From Stromatinia cepivora (taxonomy: Eukaryota; Ascomycota; Leotiomycetes; Helotiales; Sclerotiniaceae), in NCBI GenBank assembly GCA_014898415.1, contig RCTD01000004.1:2541001-2605000 (forward strand): 64,000 nt of DNA. The letters are read 5' to 3'. Under the pieces are notes generated by a model. The model made no database searches and was not told the DNA's origin. It saw only the letters and a list, made by a program, of their open reading frames with translations. Shown here piece after piece: positions 11,878 through 22,829 of this stretch. The position numbers were made by a program, and so were the translations under genes. Within the stretch, counting starts at the first letter, position 1. Every line of letters starts with the position of its first letter.

Positions 11878-13208
11878 ATAATTTCCTTTTAAATAACTTC
11901 CTTCCATTTTTCAAAGTATTTTCGATCCGATATTGCTTTCTTATAAATTCTTGATATTTTGATTCTCAGAATTTCTTTGACCAAATATATTATACCTTCT
12001 ATATTATCTATATCTATTAACGAAATCATGAAATCTAAAACGATCTTGTTTTTGATATAAAAATCTATTTTGTAAATAATTGGGATTGTAATTATAATAT
12101 GTTTTATATTTTTTTGAATTTTGGCCTATATAGATATTATAATCAATACCCTTATAATCTTGCTTTTTCATTCTTTTTTAGAATCTTATTTTATATCTCT
12201 TTTCCGTTTTCGTATTAGATATCTTAAGGATTCGTCTTCAAGGTTTATTATATCCTTTTATTCGATCTCAAATAATTATAGATTTATTTCGTTTTTTAAT
12301 CCTATTGAAATAGGTTTATCAACAAAATTTAAAACAATTTTAAATTTTGCTTCTAATATAAATTCAGGGTTTGCAAAAGTTGATTTTTAGATTGGAACCT
12401 TTAGAATGATGAATTCGATATCTGAAATATCCTTGGAAGAAGATTCTTGATTTATCTTCTGGATATTGCCATCTTTATCTTTATTGTATATTAGTATTAA
12501 TACACCCAATTCACCTAACTTCAATTCGACAATTAAGATGCTTGTTATAATCACTGAATTCGATATAATATCTACTAAAAAGAATATTTGAAATGAAGAT
12601 GATATAAATATTATATTTGATATTGAAAATAAAGAAGATACTTTATTTACTATTGATCTATTACAAAATCTTCGATCTGGTTCTATATTCTTAATTCCTT
12701 ATAGATCTGATTCACAATTTTTTAATTTAAAATCCAAATCTCTTTTTTGATAAGATTCATTTATAATTATTTTATTTGATCAAAATATATAACTTAACTT
12801 TGAAGAATACATTTTGATATATTTATTCGTAACTTTTGAATATTTTAGGAATATATTAATTCTCGAAATTTTCTGCAATTTATTATATCTTTATCCTTTC
12901 AGAATAATCTTAAGATTGATATAAGCATAATATTTGCTCCCCCAAACTTTATATATCTTTATATCTAATATTATATTTATAAAAGTTTTTATAAAGAATC
13001 GATCTATTCTGTTTATATCAGGATCAATATTAGTACAATTCCTGATATAAATATTATATTTTATAATTTTATTCCAAAACTCTAATAATAATCCAGTTTC
13101 TTTTAGTATTGTTTTTATATCTACTTTTGCAATTCTTATATTCTGTTTTGCAGATCTGTTTTGATATAAAAAGGCAATTATTATAATTTCGGATTATATA
13201 TCTAATAA

Positions 13209-13499
13209 TCATTTATAAATAACTTGTAAAAGTTCTGGTATATTATTAGTTCTGATTATAATGATCTTTTCTTCAATGATCAATTCCATTTTCTTTTTCC
13301 AAGTTTTCAATGTTTGAATTGTATTGTCTTTTTGTTTAAATGATATAATCCAATTTATTCTTATATAACTATCAATAATCAATATGAAATAATAATTCCC
13401 TCGAATCGATTTTAGGAATGATTTTGTAATATCGAAATATATAAATTCGAATCTTTTTGATTTGTATGGATTCAATTGCTTTGGAATACGATTGGTCAT
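13209..13499 (-). pseudogene. Copia B integrase core fragment
   Basis: A 96-residue fragment with the integrase core start: FIYFDITKSFLKSIRGNYYF then LIIDSYIRINWIISFKQKD, the strands carrying the first catalytic Asp and its neighbour. The region around the second Asp is altered (IRTNNIPELLQ, normally with D before N). It is decayed and non-functional. Confidence 0.75.
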
Positions 13500-13622
13500 C
13501 TTGATGAATATATATACTTCGCAGATATTTAATTCAATTGGGACCTTTATTGGCTTAGCTATATTGGATATTTTGTATAAATTCTTGATCTTGTTTAGGC
13601 CTAAATGATTGAATCTTCGATA

Positions 13623-14003
13623 CTATAACAAATATCTTTCTTTTTCCTTGAATATTAATTCGTTATCGATACTTTTGATATTATCGATTATCTTTGAAGA
13701 AAAGCCTTTTTCCTGATTATTTTGATATACATTCGAATAGAGAGCTATATCCTTATATCCTTTGATTATATATGAAACCATATACATTCCATTTTGTATT
13801 CTAATACAAATGACTTTCTTATTATCCTTTTTGAAATACATATAATGAAAATTGAATTCCCCTTGCAATTCTGTTTCACAGATCCTTTTTCCTAACAATA
13901 AATTTACTCTTAACCCTAGTATATATAATACATTTGAAAATAGCATCTTAGAATTATCTTCGTATATTATATCCACTAAATCCCAATAACAACAATACAT
14001 CAC
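13623..14003 (-). pseudogene. Copia B protease end and pre-integrase fragment
   Basis: A 126-residue fragment equivalent to 1115-1468 in A, with NVLYILGLRVNLLLGKRICE and a KGYKDIALYSNVYQNNQEK segment. It is better preserved than its counterpart in E, where Gly and Arg positions have become Glu and Ile. Confidence 0.75.
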
Positions 14004-14654
14004 TTCCCCATTAATCTTTATCCTTCGTTTAACAATAAAGTTTATTGATCTGAATAATAAAGATTAATCAAATATATATAAAGAAATGCCTATATCAATA
14101 TAATACTATTTGTTAAGGGAAGCTTTATTAATGGTTTCCTTTATCAAATTACAATCTTTCTTTATTATATTCTCAATATCGAAATCTGATTCAAAGATAT
14201 TATTAACAAAGTGTATTTGGTTTTTCTTATTAAAGTAAATCTTTTTCAGATTCAATGATCTTTTTCTCTTTTAATGATAAAGATAATTATAAAGGAGTTT
14301 GTTGGTTTGTATTAAATGTAGGTAATCTTATATATAATGATCTTCCTTTTGATATAAATTACAAGTATTATTTGGGATCTCGAAATCTGATTCTTAATGT
14401 CAAAAAGTATACCTAGATTTTTTCGCAATTTGTATTTGTTTTGATCTATCTTTAAAACGAAGTTCCTTAATTTATAAATGCTTGATTTTATTATTAATAT
14501 TAAAACTGATTTGGATATCCAATATATCTATTATTCTTTGATAATCGATTGAAAAATTATGTATTAAAATTAAGAATAAAGTAGTATCTTGATATATTGA
14601 TCGATAGTTTTTATTTGTAGCCTTTAATTTCATTTTATACTCTTTCAGTTTGTT

Positions 14655-14891
14655 TTAGACTTCGATAATGATTATATCGGGATAGATATTAGATTGAAAT
14701 TTGAAGTTCTGGATTATTATCATATATATATTGATTATAATTATATTGACTCTGGTATATTTTGATTTAAAATATCTCCAAAATATATATATTATTGAAT
14801 ATTTATTGGTAAAGGTTTTATTGTTATTATTAAATGTTATACAAATATATAATAATATATTTGCTTCATTCTTTAAATATTCCGATTTCAA
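14655..14891 (-). pseudogene. Copia B gag fragment
   Basis: A 78-residue fragment collinear with 16,150-16,386 (C) and with the middle of the A gag. It contains the IFWRYFKSKYTRVNI block. The open plus-strand frame at 14,701-14,904 is its complement. Confidence 0.6.
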
Positions 14892-15484
14892 TTCGATATT
14901 GTAATATATATAATCATTGATCTTATAAATAAATATTATATTGAATCCTATAATCTATATATATTCGTCTAATGTTTAATCAATTATATAAATCATCCTT
15001 TCTTTTTCAATTGTATCTTTATTTATCTGAATTATTGTTTATAATTATTTTGATCGAACTTCCAAGAATTGTTTGATTCCGATATTGTAAAGGTTTTTTA
15101 CTATTTGATGAATATCGAAGATAATTTTCAGGTTTTTAAGATAATCTTAAAAAATATATTGCAAATAAGTTCAGGATAATAAAGAAATATAAAAAATAAA
15201 ACAATAAGAAAATTCGTAAAATCGTATTATAATATGTTTTTTTATAGCTATATAAATTTGCTTTTCACTTTTATTATAATTTTATATCAATATTATATAG
15301 ATTGTTCTCTATTCTAATCTATAATATTATAAATTATAAACTATATTATTATATTTCAATTCTACTTCAATAATATTGTATAAAAACTCTGATTTTCATT
15401 CTATTTCATCTCTACTAGTTATACTAATCCTTTCTCGATTTGCTTTACTTTCTAATTACTATTATACAATCGGATCTTATAATC

Positions 15485-15650
15485 TATTAACTTTTAATAC
15501 AGAAAGTAATAGTATTATTGATTATATAAATTAAACTAAGGATCTATAATTCTAATAGAAATAGAATTGAGGTTATCCCCAAATATGGTCTGTGCACCAT
15601 TGTGATCACGTGACCTCAATTCTAATCCTATGATGGCCTCAATTCCAACA
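15485..15650 (-). repeat. 166-bp LTR of Copia B (5' LTR)
   Basis: Same ends and length as the other four family LTRs. Its outer edge abuts gag sequence of element C at 15,651, so B was inserted in C. Confidence 0.85.
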
Positions 15651-16149
15651 CTTTCTTTATTATATCTTTAATATCGAAATCTGATTCAAAGATATTATTA
15701 ATAAAGTATATTTGATTTTTTTTGTTGAAATAGATCTTTTTCAGATTTGATAATCTTTTTCTTTTTTAATAATAAAAATAATTATAAAGAAATTTACTAA
15801 TTTATATTAAATACAAATAATTTTATATATAATAATTTTTCTTTTGATATAGATCACAAATATTATTTGGGATTTCGAAATCTGATTTTTGATATTGAAA
15901 AATATATTTAGATTCTTTTGTAATTTGTATTCGTTTTAATTTATTTTTAAAACGAAATTCCTTAATTTACAAATATTTAATCTTATCATTAATATTAAAA
16001 CTGATTTGAATATTTAATATATCTATTATTTCTTGATAATCGATTAAAAGATTATATATTAAAATCAAAAACAAAACAATATCTTGATATATTGATCAAC
16101 AACTTTCATTTATAATCTCTAATTTCCTTTTATATTTTTTCAATTTATT

Positions 16150-16386
16150 TCAGATTTCGATAATAGTTATATCAGGATAAATATCAAATTGAAATTTAAA
16201 GTTCTGGATTATTGTTATATATATATTGATTATAATTATATTAATTTTAATATATTTTGATTTAAAATATCTCCAAAATATATATACTATTGAATATTTG
16301 TTGATAAAGACTTTATTATTATTATTAAATATTATATAAATATATAATAATATATTCGCTTCATCCTTTAAGTATTCCGATTTCAA
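16150..16386 (-). pseudogene. Copia C gag fragment
   Basis: A 78-residue fragment nearly identical in layout to 14,655-14,891. It is useful as a marker that C and B are separate copies rather than one rearranged element. Confidence 0.6.
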
Positions 16387-16980
16387 TTCGATATTATAAT
16401 ATATACAACTATTGATTTTATAAAAAGATATTATATTGGATTCTACAATCTATATATATTCATCTAATATTTGATCAATTATATAAAACCATTCTTTTCT
16501 TTTTAATTGTATCTTCATTTATCTGAATTATTACTTATAATTATTTTGATCGAACTTCAAAGGATTGTTTGATTTCAATATTATAAAGGTTTCTTATTGT
16601 TTGATGGATATCGAAAATAATCTTCAGGTTTTTAAAACGATTTTAAAAAATATATTACAAATAAATTCAAAATAATAAAGAAATATAAAAAATAAAGTAA
16701 TAAGAAAATTCGTAAAATCGTATTATAATATATTTTTTTATAACTATATGAACTTGCTTTTCGTTTCTACTATAATTCTATATCAACATTGTACAAACTG
16801 TTCTTCACTTTGATTTATAATATTATAAATTATAAATTGTATTATCATATTTCAATTCTGCTTCGATAATACTATATAAAAACTCTGATTTTCATTCTAT
16901 TTCATCTCTACTAATTATATTAATCCTTTCTCGATTTGCTTTGCTTTCTAATTACTATTATACAATCGGATCTCATAATT

Positions 16981-17146
16981 TATTAACTTTTGATATAGGA
17001 AATAATAGTATTATTGATTATATAGATTGAACTAAGGATCTTTAATTTTAGTAGAAGTAGAATTGAGATTATCCTCAAATATGGTTTGTGCATCATTGTG
17101 ATCACGTGACCTCAATTCTAATCCTATGATGGCCTCATTTCCAACA
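16981..17146 (-). repeat. 166-bp LTR of Copia C (5' LTR)
   Basis: Ends and length match the family. It lies head to head with the plus-strand gag of E, which starts within a few bases of 17,150. Confidence 0.85.
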
Positions 17147-18331
17147 CAAACTTACTTATAATATATTTTTTAAGACCATTTTAAAAATCTAAAGATTATC
17201 TTCGATATTCATCAAACAATAAGAAACCTTTATAATATCAGAATCAAATAATTCTTCGAAGTTCAATTAAAACAATTATAAGCGATAATTCAAATAAACA
17301 AAGATACAATTAAAAAAGAAAGAATAGTTTTATATAATTAATCAAATATTAAACGAATATATATAGATTATAGAACCCAATATAATATCTATCTACAAAA
17401 TCAATGGTTATATATATTACAATATCAAATTAAAATCGGAATATTTAAAGAACAAAGCAAATATATTATCATATATTTGTACAATATTCAATAATAACGA
17501 TGAAATTTTTACTAATGAATATTCAACAGTATATATACTTTAAAGATACTTTAAATCAAAATACATCAAAATCAATATAATTATAATTAATATATATATA
17601 ACAATAATCCAGAACTTCAAATTTCAATTCAATATCTATTCTGATATAATTATTATCAAAGTCTAAAATAAACTAAAAGAATATAAAAGGAAATTAGAGG
17701 TTACAAATAAAAACTATTGATTAATATATCAAAATATTATTTTGTTTTTGATTTTAATATATAATTTTTTAATCGATTATCAAAAAGTAATAAATATATT
17801 AGATATCCAAATCAATTTTAATATTGATAATAAAATCAAATATTTGTAAATTAAAGAATTTCGTTTTAAAAATAAATCAAAACAAATACAAATTGCAAAA
17901 GGATTTAAATATATTTTTCGATATCAAAAATCAGATTTCGAAACCCTAAATAATATTTACGATTTGTATCAAAAGGAAGATTATTATATATAAGATTATT
18001 TATATTTAATATAAATCAACAAACTCCTTTATAATTATTTTTATTATCAAAAAAGAAGAAGATTATTGAATCCGAAAAAGATTTATTTCAATAAAAAAGA
18101 TCAAGTATACTTTACTAATAATATTTTTGAATCAGATTCCGATATTGAGGATATAATAAAGAAAGATTATAATTTGATAAAGGAAATTATTAATAAAACT
18201 TCTTTTAATAAATAATATACTGATATAAATACTTTTTTATATATATTTGATCAATCTTTATTATTCAGATTAATAGATTTTATTATTAAACAAAGAATAA
18301 AGATTAATAAGAGAATGATATATTATCGTTA

Positions 18332-18610
18332 TTGAAGTTTAATAAATATAATATAATATACAAAGATGATTTTAAAATGTTATTTTCAAATATATTATAT
18401 ATATTAGAGCTAGAAATAAATTTGTTATCAAGAAAAAGGATTTGCGAAATAGAACTACAAAAGGAATTCAATTCTTATTATATATATTTCAAGAAAGACA
18501 ATAAGAAAATCATTTATATTAAAATACAAAATAAAATATATATAGTTTTATATATAATTAAAGAATATAAGAATATAATTTTTTATTCGAATATATATCA
18601 AAATGATTAG
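18332..18610 (+). pseudogene. Copia E protease end and pre-integrase fragment
   Basis: A 92-residue fragment, the plus-strand counterpart of 1115-1468 and 13,623-14,003, carrying NILYILELEINLLSRKRICE. Relative to B it shows Gly-to-Glu and Val-to-Ile changes, the pattern expected from G-to-A mutation. Confidence 0.75.
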
Positions 18611-18853
18611 GAAAAAGGTTTTTTTTCAAAAATAATTGATAATATCAAAGGTATCGATAACGAATTAATATTTAAGGAAAAAGAAAGATATTTGTTATAA
18701 TATTGAAGATTCAATCATCTAGATCCAAATAAGATTAAGAATTTATATAAAGTATTTAATATAATCAAATCAATAAAGATCTTAATTGAATTAGATATCT
18801 ATAAAATGTATATATTTATTAAAATAATCAATTGTATTTCGAGATAATTAAAT

Positions 18854-19099
18854 TTGTATAAATCAAAGAAACTTGAATTTATATATTTCGATATTATAAA
18901 ACTATTCTTAAAATCGATTCGAAGGAATTGTTATTTTATATTGATCATTGATAATTATATAAAAATAAATTGGATTATATTATTTAAACAAAAGGATAAT
19001 ATAATTCAAATATTGAAAATTTGGAAAAAGAAGATAGAATTGATTATTAAAGAAAAGATTATTATAGTCAGGATTAATAATATATTGGAACTTTTATAA
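18854..19099 (+). pseudogene. Copia E integrase core fragment
   Basis: An 81-residue fragment with LEFIYFDIIKLFLKSIRRN and LIIDNYIKINWIILFKQKD, parallel to 13,209-13,499. Stops on both sides. Confidence 0.7.
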
Positions 19100-19444
19100 A
19101 TTATTTGTAAATAATCATTAAGTATATAATCCGAAATTATAATAATTATTTTTTTATATTAAAATAGATTTATAAAATGGAATATAAGGATTGTAAAGGT
19201 AAATATAAAAATAATATTAAAAGAAACTGGATTATTATTAAAGTTTTGAAATAAAGTTATAAAATATAATATTTATATTAGGAATTATATTAATATTAAT
19301 CTTAATATAAATAGAATAGATTGATCTTTTATAAAAACTTTTATAAATATAATATCAAATATAGAGATATACAAAGTTTGGGGGAGTAAATATTATATTT
19401 ATATCAATCCCAAGATTATTCCGAAAAAACAAAGATATAACAAA

Positions 19445-19735
19445 TTGCAGGATATTTCGAAAATTAATATATTCTTAGAATACTTAAAAGTTACAAACAA
19501 ATATATCAAAATATATTCTCCAAAATTAGATTATATATTTCAATCAAATAAAGTAATTATAAATGAATTTTATCGAAAAAGAGATTTGGATTTTAAATTA
19601 AAAAATTGTAAATCAAATTTACAAAGAATAAAGAATATAAAGCTAGATCGAAGATTTTATAATAGATCAATAATAAACAAAATACCTTCTTCATTTTTAA
19701 TATTAAATATGATATTTATATCATCTTCATTCTAA
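19445..19735 (+). pseudogene. Copia E integrase C-terminal fragment
   Basis: A 96-residue fragment covering the post-core region (KINIFLEYLKVTNKYIKIYS) that matches 239-448 in A. It continues into the poorly conserved linker before RT, seen as the open frame 19,760-20,047. Confidence 0.6.
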
Positions 19736-20632
19736 ATATTCTCTCTAATAGATATTATATTGAATTCAATAATTGTATTAAACACCTCAATTATCGAATT
19801 GAAACCAAATAAATTAAATATATCAATATTAATATACAATAAAGATAAAGATGGTAATATTCAAAATATAAATCAAGAATCTTTTTCCAAGGATATTTTA
19901 GATATCAAATCTATCATTTTAAAAGTTTCAATTCAAAAATCAATTTCTACAAATTCTGAATTTGTATCAAGAACAAAATTTAAGATCATCTTAAATTTTA
20001 TTAACAAATCTATTTCAATAGAATCAAAAAACGAAATAAATCTATAATCATTTGAAATTGAATAAAAGAATATAATGGATTTTGAAAACAAATCCTTAAA
20101 GTATTTAATACGAAAACAGAAAAAAGATATAAAATAAGATTCTAAAAAAGAATAGAAAAACAAAATTATAAAAATATTGATTATAATATTTATATAGACC
20201 AAAACTCAAGAAAGTATAAAATATATTATAATTATAATCCCAATTATTTACAAAATAAACCCTTATATTAAAAACAAAATCGTTTTAGATTTCATAATTT
20301 CATTAATAGATATAAATAATACAAAAAATATAATATATCCAGCCGAAAAAGTTCTAGAAATCAAAATATTAAAAACTTATAAGAAAACAATATCGGATCA
20401 AGAATATTCTGAAAAATAAAAGGAAACTATTCAAAAGAAAATTATATCTTTAATTCAAAATAATATTTAAAAAGAATATATATTTTTTAAAAAAAGTAAT
20501 CTAGTTTCGATAAAATAAGTATTTATAATTAAAATAAAGAATAACAAAATAGAACAATTCAAAATAAGATTAATAACTTAAAGATTCAATTAGATATTAA
20601 AAAAAGATTACAATAAAACATTTATATTAACA

Positions 20633-20965
20633 ATGAAACTAAATATATTCAAATTATTCTTAATTATTATCGCAAAGGAAAATTTAGAATATTTATATTT
20701 CGATATCAAAAACACCTTTATTGAATTATATTTAAAAAAAAAATCTATCTCAAATTATTTCAAAATATCAAAATCGAAAAGGAATATATATTATAAACTT
20801 TATAAAATCTATATTATTTGAAGCAAATTGAAAGGGACTGGAATTTATTATTGAAGAAAAAGCTTTTAGGTATAAATTTTATATAAAGTTTAATAGATTT
20901 ATATTTGTATATATCCAAAGATTATAATATAATATTATTAATATATATCGACGATATCGTTATTG
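20633..20965 (+). pseudogene. Copia E reverse transcriptase fragment
   Basis: RT fingers and palm: EYLYFDIKNTFIELYLKKKS (the first catalytic Asp region, normally DVxxAFLxG), an FKISKSKRNIYYKLYKIYI stretch, then after stops the IYIDDIVIVLY active-site strand near 20,945. It is broken by several stops and frame changes. Confidence 0.65.
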
Positions 20966-21986
20966 TATTGTATATATCATTATAAATCATTTGATTCAAT
21001 AAAAAGCTATCAATCCGTTTTAATATTAAAAATCTAAAGAAGATTAATAAGATCCTAAATATTAGGATTATTCATAATAGAAAAATATATACATTAATTA
21101 TAAACCAAAAAGAATATCTCGATATTATATTAACTAAATACAATATTATATATAAATAACATCAAATCAAGAAATTACCAATAATAGATTATACCCATTT
21201 CTAATCAATAATTGATAATAATGAATTATCAGATATAAACAAATATCAATAACGAATAAGAAATGTGATCTATCTAATAATATATACTCAATCAAATATA
21301 ATATTTTCAATTAGAAGACTTTTATAATTTATAATAAAACCAGCAAAACATTATACTATAGCTTTAAAGAATTTGATACAATATCTATAATCAACAATCA
21401 AATAAAAGTTATAATTCGGATCAAAAGGAATATAATCTAATATCTATAAAGAATATAATATATTTAATAATATAATAAAGATATATATAAATACAAATTG
21501 AATTAATAACAAATATAACCGGAAAAGTATTTTAAAAAGAATTGTAATATTCTATAAAAGCTTTATATTATAGACTAATAAGAAATAAATATTTATAATT
21601 ATCTTTAATACAGAATCAGAATATATTGCAATAATAATATTCATCAAACAAAAGAGATAAATTATACAAATATTCAAAGATCTATTCAAATCAAATTATA
21701 TTGAAAAAAACAGAAATACAATTCAAATATTTAATAACAATCAAAACACTTTAGCTTTAACCAAAAACTTATATTTATATAAATAATCCAAACATATAAA
21801 TATCAATTATCATTTCATCAAAAATTTAATAGAAAAGAAGAAAATCGTCACTAATTATATCAATATATACAATATAATTGCTAACAAAATAACGAAGTCT
21901 TATACAAAGATTGCTTTCGAAAAGTTCAAGAAAATATTAGGATTAGTAATCTAGAAGAATCGAATAAGATATTCTCAATAAAGGAA

Positions 21987-22152
21987 TATTGGAAATGAAG
22001 TTATCATAGGATTAGAATTGAGATTATGTAATCACAATAATACACAAACCATATTTGGGAATAACCTCAATTCTACTTCTACTAGAATAATAAATCCTTA
22101 GTTCAACCTATATAATCAACAATACTACTACTTCCTGCACCAAAAATTAATA
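21987..22152 (+). repeat. 166-bp LTR of Copia E (3' LTR)
   Basis: Runs from TATTGGAAATGAAG to CCAAAAATTAATA, the mutated forms of the family ends, in the plus orientation. Confidence 0.85.
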
Positions 22153-22829
22153 TAAAGGTATATATAGATACAGATTGAATTAATAATAAATATAATCGAA
22201 AAAATATTTCAAAAGGAGTTGTGATATTCTATGGAAGTCCTATATCATAGACTAACAAGAAACAAATGTTTGTGGTTATTTTTAATACAAAATCAGAATA
22301 TATTGTAATAGTAATATTTATCAAACAAAAAAGATAGATTGTATAAATACTTAAAGATTTATTCAGATCAAATTATATCAGAAAGAATGGAGATACAATT
22401 TAAATATTTGATAATAATTAAAATGTTTTAGTTTTAATCAAGAATCTATATTTATATAAATAATCCAAATATATAGATATCAGTTATCATTTTATTAAAG
22501 ATTTAATAGAAAAGGAGAAAATCGCTATTAGTTATATTAATATATATGATATAGTTGTCGATAAAATGATGAAGTTTTGTATAAGGATTGTTTTCGAAAG
22601 GTTTAAGAAAATGTTAGAATTAGTAGTCTAGAAGGATTGAATAGGATATTCTTAATAGAGGAGTGTTAGAAATGAGGATATTATAGGATTAGAATTGAGG
22701 TTATATGATTATAATAGTGTATAGATCATATTTGGGGATAACTTCAATTCTATTTTTATTAAAATAATAGATCCTTAGTTCAATCTATATAGTCAACAAT
22801 ACTACTACTTCCTGTACCAAAAGTTAACA
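22153..22829 (+). mobile_element. Copia fragment F: RNase H tail plus LTR
   Basis: A 5'-truncated plus-strand copy that repeats the last part of E. It contains RNase H (with YGSPISWTNKKQMF and an ESEYIV block) from about 22,160 to 22,650, then a 166-bp LTR at 22,664-22,829. It is noticeably less mutated than E over the same stretch. The LTR of E therefore lies between two RNase H segments, as expected from recombination between copies or insertion of one copy in another. Confidence 0.75.
22664..22829 (+). repeat. 166-bp LTR of fragment F
   Basis: Runs from TGTTAGAAATGAGG to CCAAAAGTTAACA. It is the right-hand limit of the retrotransposon nest; sequence beyond about 22,950 returns to normal composition. 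Confidence 0.8.

Larger units (their letters stand above)
8991..15650 (-). mobile_element. Copia retrotransposon B, decayed, carrying an insertion of element D
   Basis: Minus-strand Copia element of the same family as A. From its 5' LTR (15,485-15,650) it reads gag (about 14,200-15,100), protease/pre-integrase (13,623-14,003), integrase (about 12,720-13,500), linker (12,400-12,720), RT (12,390 down to 11,883, then resuming at 10,196 to about 9530) and RNase H (about 9015-9400). The RT is split by the 1,676-bp element D. RNase H stops after an ESEYIV block near 9015, where Gypsy G begins. Confidence 0.85.
15651..17146 (-). mobile_element. Copia retrotransposon C, 5' LTR plus gag only visible
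   Basis: Minus-strand family member with its 5' LTR (16,981-17,146) and gag (about 15,660-16,900). Coding ends abruptly at the LTR of B, in the region where B itself continues into its protease. The rest of C should therefore lie beyond B, left of the window. Decay is as heavy as in E. Confidence 0.8.
17147..22152 (+). mobile_element. Copia retrotransposon E, decayed, missing its 5' LTR
   Basis: Plus-strand family member with the most complete domain order in the window: gag (about 17,200-18,000), protease (about 18,210-18,420), pre-integrase (18,332-18,720), integrase (about 18,850-19,740), linker (about 19,740-20,280), RT (about 20,330-21,140, with IYIDDIVI near 20,945), RNase H (about 21,440-21,980, with an ESEYIA block) and 3' LTR (21,987-22,152). 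The gag is cut at 17,147 by the LTR of C, so no 5' LTR is seen here. It is extremely AT-rich with many stops, and nothing is functional. Confidence 0.85.
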
